Shown piece by piece: positions 58,736 to 64,000 of a stretch of DNA of 64,000 nucleotides. Position 1 is the stretch's first letter; each line of letters opens with the position of its first letter. Position numbers and translations under genes: made by a program. Source of the DNA: Palsa-504 sp963739135 (GTDB taxonomy: Bacteria > Actinomycetota > Actinomycetes > Streptosporangiales > Streptosporangiaceae). The notes beneath the pieces are model-generated. The model ran no database searches. It had not been told where the DNA came from and saw only the letters and a list, made by a program, of their open reading frames with translations. The DNA lies in assembly GCA_963739135.1 (NCBI GenBank), contig CAVTZG010000017.1, forward strand, positions 1,054,001 through 1,118,000, given 5' to 3'.

Positions 58736-59270
58736 TCTCGGCCCGCTGGCCGGCGGTCCGCGGGCCATCATGGCATGCTGCGCGCCACGCGACCTGTCCC
58801 CGGCTCACGTGATCGGAAACGCTGTGACGCACTCCGCGGCTGATGAGACCAGCCTCAGTCTTAGCTCCCGGACAGACCGCGGCGGCTACGTCATCGCCGT
58901 GCTCAGCGGGGAACTCGGCATCGCGTCCGCTCCCGCCCTGCGCGAGCAACTCAGCAGCCTGCTCCGCGCCGCCAGCCACCTGATCATCGACCTGTCCGCG
59001 GTAGAGCGCGCGGACGCCAGCAGCCTTGCGGTCCTGGTGGGCAGCGGACGCCGCGCCGGGCTGCTCGGCGGATCCCTGCGCCTGGCCGCACCATCGCCCG
59101 AGGTAACCAGGGTCCTGTCAGTCACCGGCCTGAACCAGCACCTCGATATCTTTCCCACGGTCCGGGCAGCGATCACCGGCCAGCCGAGGCTGCCCGAAGC
59201 GATCTTCCCGTCGGCAACTGTCCCGGCTCGCGGCTGCATCGATGGCGCCATCGCGGGCGCGGCTGCATAA
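58728..59270 (+). CDS. STAS-domain protein (anti-sigma factor antagonist type)
   Basis: A protein of up to 180 residues; later starts at 58770 (ATG) or 58824 (GTG) are possible, as the first 32 residues are unlike the family. The STAS domain (about 45-145) reads YVIAVLSGELGIASAPALRE, then HLIIDLSAVERADASSLAVL, where the Ser in DASSLAVL is the likely phosphorylation site, and a C-terminal helix. Such proteins bind an anti-sigma kinase to free a sigma factor. No cognate kinase gene is adjacent. It overlaps the Pro-rich repeat gene by 8 nt. Confidence 0.82.
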   Translation: MRNLGPLAGGPRAIMACCAPRDLSPAHVIGNAVTHSAADETSLSLSSRTDRGGYVIAVLSGELGIASAPALREQLSSLLRAASHLIIDLSAVERADASSLAVLVGSGRRAGLLGGSLRLAAPSPEVTRVLSVTGLNQHLDIFPTVRAAITGQPRLPEAIFPSATVPARGCIDGAIAGAAA

Positions 59271-59465
59271 TCGGCTATGCCTGCCATTGACCGAGCGACC
59301 GCCAGGGCAGGCCAGGGCTTGATAAGTTGACTGGGCGGGCCTGGCCGGGCCGAAGCTCGCCGAGCCCGGAGATGGCTAGATCGATCACGGAATGTGACTG
59401 CGCTCGGGCTACTCCTGTTCCTTATCCGTTCCTTATCCGTGCCAGGACGTGTGACCGGCGCTGGA

Positions 59466-60029
59466 TCACACTCTGGCAGTGTCGCGGCGCAGGCGCCAGG
59501 CGGCGCCTGCCACGAAGATCGCGAGCCACACGGCCAGGTTCAGGATCCAGATCCATTCCAGGGTGCCGCCGGCCAGCGGGTAGTGGACGAGCTGGCTGAG
59601 CCCGTACAGCGGCGTGAACTTGGCGAAGGTCTGCAAATCCGGCGAGAACTGGCTGAGCGGGATGAACAGGCCGCCGGCGAAGGCGCACAGCGTCAGGCCC
59701 CTGCGGACCGCCTGCCGCGGCGCCATGCCGTAGACCTCGACCGCACCGGCATCCGGACGGGACAGGCCCAAGATCATGTCGATCGTCGAGGTCTTCCCGG
59801 CGCCGTTGGGACCCAGGAAAGCCATCACCTCTCCGGAGCCGATGGCCAGGGCAACTCCCCGCACGGCCCGCACCGAGCCGAAGCTCTTGTGCACCCCCCG
59901 CAGGTCGACAGCAAGCGGCGGCACGGCGCGGTCCTGGCGCCCTGGCAGCGCAGCACGCTCCGCATCGTCCCGGGCTGTCTGCATGGCGCGGCCCGTCGGC
60001 CTGGCCAGCGACCCGGGGTTTTTACTCAT
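59466..60029 (-). pseudogene. In-frame fusion remnant of an ABC transporter ATPase and permease
   Basis: A 187-codon open frame. The first part is a drug-type ABC ATPase (VDLRGVHKSFGSVRAVRGVA, Walker A GPNGAGKTST, GLSRPDAGAVEVYGMAPRQA) and breaks off near 59700, before signature motif, Walker B and H-loop. It continues in frame with the last about 78 residues of an ABC-2 permease (AFAGGLFIPLSQFSPDLQTF, then LYGLSQLVHYPLAGG and a C-terminal span). A deletion of roughly 1.2-1.5 kb, judged from usual gene sizes, joined the two genes of one operon. ATP hydrolysis should be impossible. The start at 60029 overlaps the small gene upstream. Confidence 0.85.
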
Positions 60030-60150
60030 TCCGGCTGCCTTTGCCGCGCCACCACCAGGGGGCGAAAGAGCCCGTGCGCGTCTTGCGCCATGCGATGTTC
60101 CCGACCGCCAGGAGCACCGCAGCAATCACGATAATCAGCTCAATACTCAT
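60022..60150 (-). CDS. 42-residue single-span membrane protein
   Basis: ATG 60150 follows AGGAGG. The peptide starts MSIELIIVIAAVLLAVGNIA (one membrane span), then has a basic, Trp-rich tail (WRKTRTG, APWWWRGKGSRNE). Its stop overlaps the start of the ABC-fusion remnant by 8 nt, so it was probably the first gene of that transporter operon. Family not recognised. Confidence 0.65.
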   Translation of the reverse strand: MSIELIIVIAAVLLAVGNIAWRKTRTGSFAPWWWRGKGSRNE

Positions 60151-60403
60151 CCCGATACCTCCTGGCCAAACTGCTCAGAAGAGGCGCCGGTCTACGTGGG
60201 GCGACAACCCAAGGTGATCGTCCTGCCCGAACCGGGCGCCTCGTGGATCAATCTGCTAAATCGGCGCTACCAGGGTCCGGAGCAACGCTCCCGGACGCTG
60301 CTCAAACTGCCTTAAGTAGAGACCAGCACGGCTACGGGAATATCCGTCGTGCCACCACTTACGCTACATCAGGGCCATATCCCACGGCGACGGGCCGGGC
60401 GAG

Positions 60404-62098
60404 GTGATCGCGGAGGATGTCGCGCCGGGCTGGGAGCCGTGGCTGGGGCTATGGTTCCCGGCGATTGACGTGCCGCCGCAGGCACGGCGCCTATACGTGC
60501 AGAACTGGATACGGGTCATCGCCGACGTCAACGACCGCGGGGCGGCGTTGATACCTCCGCAGCGGCCGGGCACACAGCGACCCCTGGACTTGTCCGGTTC
60601 GGCGCTGCGTACCGTGTCGAGCTATCACCTGGAGTACCTGCGTAACATCGGCGTGCGCGGCTCCATGTCGCTGTCGCTCATCCAGGATGGCCGGCTGTGG
60701 GGACTAATTGCCTGCCACAGCGGCACGCCCCGGCGGCTGAGTGCCGATCAGCGCGCCGCCTGTGAGATGTTCGGCATCGCGCTGTCGCTGCAGCTGAACG
60801 CCGTCGAGGATCGCCAGCGTGCGGCGGGCGAGGCCGAGGCCCGGCGAGTCCTGCAGCAGATTATCGACGCTGCCGATGCCGTCGGGCCAGAACGGTTCGG
60901 CGAGCACCTCGTCGCGGACGCCCGGCTGTGCAACCTGGTCGGCGCCGATGGCGTCTACGCGCGCTTCGGCGCCGCCTGGCACGCATCTGGTCTGGTACCG
61001 GACCTGTCAGGACTGCCGACCTTGCTGACGCACCTGCCCTCGGGGCCGGTCGGCCGGGCGTGGTCGACGCACCGCCTGGGCCAGGATCTGGGCGAGCTGG
61101 CCCATCTGGCTGGTGACTGCGCTGGCCTGCTGCTCGTGCCGCTGAGCTCCACTGGCGATGTGCTGGCCTGGTTCCGCAGGGAGGTATCAAGCACCGTGCG
61201 GTGGGCCGCCGATCCAGAGCGTCCGGTAGTAACGGGCAGTCGGGGGCAGCGGCTGACCCCGCGCGGTTCCTCCTCTGTGTGGCAGGAGACCGTACGCGGG
61301 CAGTGCCTGCCGTGGTCGGGCGAGGCGCACGGCACCGCCGAGGAGACGTACCGGGCCTTGTGCAACGTCGCAGTCCGGCACGCGACGCCGCTGCGTGCGG
61401 CCAACGCGGAGCTTGCGCGCAGCGACGACGAACTCGAGGCGTTCGCCCGCGCCGCGTCGCATGACCTGAAGGAGCCGCTCCGCGGGATCGTCAACTACGC
61501 CACGCTCATAAAGCGGGACTCTGCCGTGCTTGACGATGCCACCGTGAAACATCTGGATACCATCCGCCGGCTCGCCTTCCGAATGGATGATCTGCTGAAC
61601 TCGCTACTGGAGTACTCGCGCCTAGGCCGGGCCGACCTGCGCATGACGACAGTATCGATGGACGATGTGCTCGATGACATCGAGGAAATCCTCGGCGCTC
61701 GTTTCGCCGATGCCGACGTGCAGCTACGCCGTCCGATGCGGCTGGGCGCCGTTTCCGGTGACCGGATCCGGCTGCAGGAAGTGCTGGTCAATCTGGTCAG
61801 CAACGCTGTCAAGTACGCCCGGGCCGATCCGCCGCGCTGGGTAGAGGTGGGCTATGAGGACGCCGTGCCGCCCGATGCCGAGCAGCCGCTGCGCGCGTTC
61901 TACGTTCGCGACAACGGCATTGGCATCCGAGCCGAGCAGCAGGAAGACATCTTCCGGCGCGTGCACGAACCGAGCGCTCGCGGTGGCGGCGCGGGCGCTG
62001 GACTGACAATCAGCCGGCGCATCGTCGAACGCCACGGCGGGCAGTTGTGGGTTCGAGCGGTACCAGGGCAGGGCACCACGTTCTACTTCACGCTCTAG
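60404..62098 (+). pseudogene. 5'-truncated bacteriophytochrome-type histidine kinase
   Basis: The frame from GTG 60404 gives 564 residues. It begins inside the chromophore GAF domain (WLGLWFPAIDVPPQARRLYV, the PASDIP region, here PAIDVP), followed by the PHY domain (from about 130), HisKA with His353 in AASHDLKEPLRGIVNYATLI, and HATPase (NLVSNAVKYA, DNGIGI, GAGLTISRRIVERHGG). The N-terminal PAS domain and chromophore Cys of bacteriophytochromes are missing. Similarity (GDGPGEVIAEDVAPGWEPW) extends about 6 codons upstream of the GTG, ending near 60380, where another sequence is joined. It could be translated from the GTG as a light-blind kinase, or be a pseudogene. Confidence 0.75.
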
Positions 62099-62164
62099 CG
62101 GGCGGGCAGCCGACAAGTTCCACCTTCGCGGGCACCACAAGCGCCGCATCCGAGTTGGGAGGGA

Positions 62165-62338
62165 TTACCGCGCCGGGGGCTTCACGGGTCGCCGCCGCAT
62201 TCGCAGGGCACCCAGAATAAGGGCAACGAGAAACACGGCAATGCCGATGAACAGCAAGAACAGCAGACCCTTGACGACGACACCCACCAGGCCGAGCACG
62301 ATTGCCACGATCACGAGGAGGAGGAAGAAGGCAAGCAT
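62165..62338 (-). CDS. Small hydrophobic protein, 57 residues
   Basis: ATG 62338 with GGAG upstream. Two membrane stretches (MLAFFLLLVIVAIVLGLVGV and LLFLLFIGIAVFLVALILGA) are separated by a Lys; the tail is basic (RMRRRPVKPPAR). Short hydrophobic proteins of this kind are common in actinobacteria, function unknown. It lies 25 nt downstream of the PRC-barrel gene on the same strand and may share its transcript. Confidence 0.7.
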   Translation of the reverse strand: MLAFFLLLVIVAIVLGLVGVVVKGLLFLLFIGIAVFLVALILGALRMRRRPVKPPAR

Positions 62339-62363
62339 CTGATGCTCCGCTCAGTCGTACTGG

Positions 62364-62771
62364 TCAGCGGCGGGCCAGTTGCCGTTCACCGCTGGTGCCT
62401 GCCTGATATGTCAGGCCGTAGTGCTTGAAGATGGCCTCTTCGTCGGCCGCTGGCAGCTCGCCGTCGGTGCTGATCGAGGGAGAATCCTTCACTTGCTTCC
62501 TGTCGTGAGCGACCTTGAGATATCCGGGACCCACGGTCGCATGAGCCAGGGGAACGAACACCAGCCGGTGCCGGGTAGGCAACCCGACCTTGACGGTGCC
62601 GAACGCTGGCAGGTCTGTGCTCGTGTCGACGTAGACGGCCTCCAGCTCCCCGATCTTGTGACCGTCTGAGTCAACAACGTCGTGACCACGCCACTCCCGG
62701 ATATCGCCTGCCTCGAACACGCCCGCCTTCCTCTCCGCGGCATCGCATGTGCTCACAGTCATTCCCTGCAT
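62364..62771 (-). CDS. PRC-barrel domain protein
   Basis: A 135-residue protein. The PRC-barrel fold is seen in EWRGHDVVDSDGHKIGELEA, then VYVDTSTDLPAFGTVKVG and RHRLVFVPLAHATVGPGYLK. The C-terminal tail has HYGLTYQ, common in stress-linked actinobacterial PRC proteins. Role unknown, often near general-stress genes. The start could be three codons further in (62762). Confidence 0.85.
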   Translation of the reverse strand: MQGMTVSTCDAAERKAGVFEAGDIREWRGHDVVDSDGHKIGELEAVYVDTSTDLPAFGTVKVGLPTRHRLVFVPLAHATVGPGYLKVAHDRKQVKDSPSISTDGELPAADEEAIFKHYGLTYQAGTSGERQLARR

Positions 62772-62930
62772 GGGATGCCGTACAGAGCCAGCGTAGCCCG
62801 GCCAGGGTGATGCCGTCGTCGTGCGCGTGCCGCTCGTCTCCTCCCCCGTCCTCCTGATAGGTACCGGGTCTTTCCGGGAAAGATCTCGGTCATGGCCGCC
62901 ATGAGGACGTTAATTTGTGCGCTACCTGGG

Positions 62931-63182
62931 TTATCGGTTACGCAGGGAGATCTCGTCGGACTCGGCGATGTGGTCAGCCTCGACGGCTCTCAGCCCCTGG
63001 CCCAGGTGCTCACGAGCCTGCCGCAGCAGCTTGAGGGAGTTGGTGGAGGGGCTGCGCGGGGCGGCGCGCTCCGGATCAGCCCCGTGTTCCTCGATGAGGT
63101 GAGTCTGCAGGGCCGCGGCGACTTCGTCGGCCGCCTTCAGCGCGTGGTAGATGGCCCGGTCTCGTGCAGTGTCGTCAACCAT
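62931..63182 (-). CDS. Small hypothetical helical protein
   Basis: An 83-residue, charged, soluble protein: MVDDTARDRAIYHALKAADE, then two or three amphipathic helices (LKLLRQAREHLGQGLRAVEA). No family recognised and only a weak ribosome-binding site. Third-position GC is somewhat lower than in core genes. Alternative: not expressed. Confidence 0.45.
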   Translation of the reverse strand: MVDDTARDRAIYHALKAADEVAAALQTHLIEEHGADPERAAPRSPSTNSLKLLRQAREHLGQGLRAVEADHIAESDEISLRNR

Positions 63183-63248
63183 GGAGCCAGTATCGCGCCT
63201 CTGCCCGCGTCAGGAGCCTTGAGGACTCACCTGCCAGGCGCCCTCCCG

Positions 63249-63896
63249 TTATCCGGCGTGCCCAATTGGCGCTGGCAGGCTCGTTTGGGCCAGCTGACCG
63301 GCTCCGGCGGGCTTGGCGTGGATAAGGGCTGGCGCGTGCCGCCAGGTGAGGCAGGCGACCGCGCCGAGGGGGATGGGGGGCAGGTAGGTGACGGCCCGGT
63401 ACAACAGCACGGCGGCGGTCACCTGCGCACCATCCCGGTGGCCGGCAGCCAGCGTGGCAATCAGTCCGAGTTCGGTGATACCGAGGCCGCCGGGGGTAAT
63501 GGGCAGCACCGTCAGCAGCCGGACGAACGCGAAGGCCGCCAGGGAGGTCTGCCAGGGTACCTGGGCCTGGGACAGGCCGATGCCGCGCAGGCATGCCAGC
63601 AGGACAAGCCACAAGGTGAGGTTGCTCGCCGCGGTGGCGGCGGTGATCCGCCAGCCGCGGGCGGCGATCCGGGCGCCGGCCCGGCCGCGGAAGCCAAGCA
63701 GTGATCCGGGGATGTCGAAGGACGCCGGCCGGTGTGCCACCCGGCAGGCCGTAACCAGCGCGAGCCGCAGCGCGCGGCCCGCGCGGACCGCGAACGACTC
63801 GCTGCGCATGAGGAGGCCGAGCCCGGCGGCCAGGGCGGCGAGCAAGGCCAGGCCGACACGCCGCCTGATACCCGGCGGACGCGGGTCTTGGCTCAT
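63249..63896 (-). pseudogene. Half-length LPG-synthase/flippase-type membrane protein
   Basis: A 215-residue protein similar to the C-terminal half of lysylphosphatidylglycerol synthase-type membrane proteins (UPF0104): NLTLWLVLLACLRGIGLS, FAFVRLLTVLPITPGGLGIT with ELG following, and AAVLLYRAVTYLPPIPLGAV. Full members have about 300-340 residues and several more N-terminal spans. The upstream DNA holds a dispersed element copy 45 bp before the start and no further homology. It may be a 5'-truncated remnant or a short natural variant; no good ribosome-binding site is seen. Confidence 0.6.
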
Positions 63897-63940
63897 TGCC
63901 AGTGCGGGCTCGAGTTGATGCCGTGGGGATCGGCTGGTGT

Positions 63941-63977
63941 CACCACGGCCCGTTCGGGATCATGATCTTTTATTTGC
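63941..63977. repeat. Dispersed CGTTCGG element, copy 4
   Basis: The core CACCACGGCCCGTTCGG (63941-63957) is followed by GATCATGATC and an A/T-rich tail, close to copy 1 in layout. No right arm is seen before the window ends. It lies upstream of the truncated membrane-protein gene. Confidence 0.8.
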
Positions 63978-64000
63978 CAGCTGCGGCGCGCGCAGCGCGG

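Noticed and set aside
58224..58771. Minus-strand frames through the 57-bp repeats (Trp/Arg-rich translation)
   Set aside because: No ribosome-binding site; the plus-strand frame has a start signal, keeps the repeat in frame and is coupled to the STAS gene.

Overview
The window is very GC-rich (about 70% or more by eye, with codon third positions almost all G or C). It has GTG starts, many ATGA/GTGA gene overlaps and Lrp-, TetR- and STAS-type regulators. The gene content (bkd-type oxo-acid dehydrogenase, leucine catabolism, polyhydroxyalkanoate synthase, FixABCX, pyruvate:ferredoxin oxidoreductase, bacteriophytochrome-like kinase) fits a metabolically versatile actinomycete. I cannot name the genus. 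I recognised no rRNA, tRNA, CRISPR array or transposase.

Layout. 1-5.0 kb: a partial minus-strand gene, then a plus-strand cation/proton antiporter operon in the order MrpE-F (fused), G, MbhD-like, MbhE/MrpB-like, C, D. This is the order of the membrane arm of archaeal Mbh hydrogenases, with no hydrogenase genes. 5.1-9.7 kb: a small membrane protein, a gluconate-dehydrogenase-subunit-3-like protein, a GMC oxidoreductase and a pyruvate-oxidase-like TPP enzyme. 9.7-15 kb: DUF6328 protein, an enolase-superfamily enzyme, an SDR with a small membrane partner, and a GH15 glucosidase. 15-21 kb: an Lrp regulator divergent from an E1alpha-E1beta-E2 operon, then alanine dehydrogenase divergent from a second Lrp regulator. 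21-29 kb: a TetR regulator divergent from an acyl-CoA ligase, HMG-CoA lyase, acyl-CoA carboxylase beta and alpha, and acyl-CoA dehydrogenase operon, which is the lower leucine/isovalerate pathway. 29-32 kb: a P-loop ATPase fused to a Ser/Thr kinase.

32-38 kb: acyl-CoA synthetase, thiolase, PHA synthase and an adenylate kinase. 38-50 kb (minus strand): acyl-CoA dehydrogenase plus fixA-B-C-X, then a second block of flavin/iron-sulfur oxidoreductase, nifJ and a DHODH-like protein. Together these handle low-potential electrons (ferredoxin, NAD(P)H, quinone) around acyl-CoA and pyruvate oxidation. 50-55 kb: frameshifted glycogen phosphorylase, 3-hydroxyacyl-CoA dehydrogenase and a FabG-like reductase. 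55-57.8 kb: saccharopine-dehydrogenase-like protein, a quinone-oxidoreductase-like enzyme and a winged-helix regulator.

58-64 kb is a degraded or accessory zone: a Pro-rich tandem-repeat protein overlapping a STAS protein, an in-frame deletion fusion of an ABC ATPase with its permease, a 5'-truncated bacteriophytochrome kinase, small hydrophobic proteins, a PRC-barrel protein and a half-length LPG-synthase-type membrane protein.

Two DNA-level themes recur. (1) A dispersed intergenic element with core CACCACGGCCCGTTCGG occurs four times, once as a perfect 15-bp-arm hairpin. (2) Short tandem duplications of 14-15 bp occur in intergenic DNA; two of them start on the stop codon of a gene.
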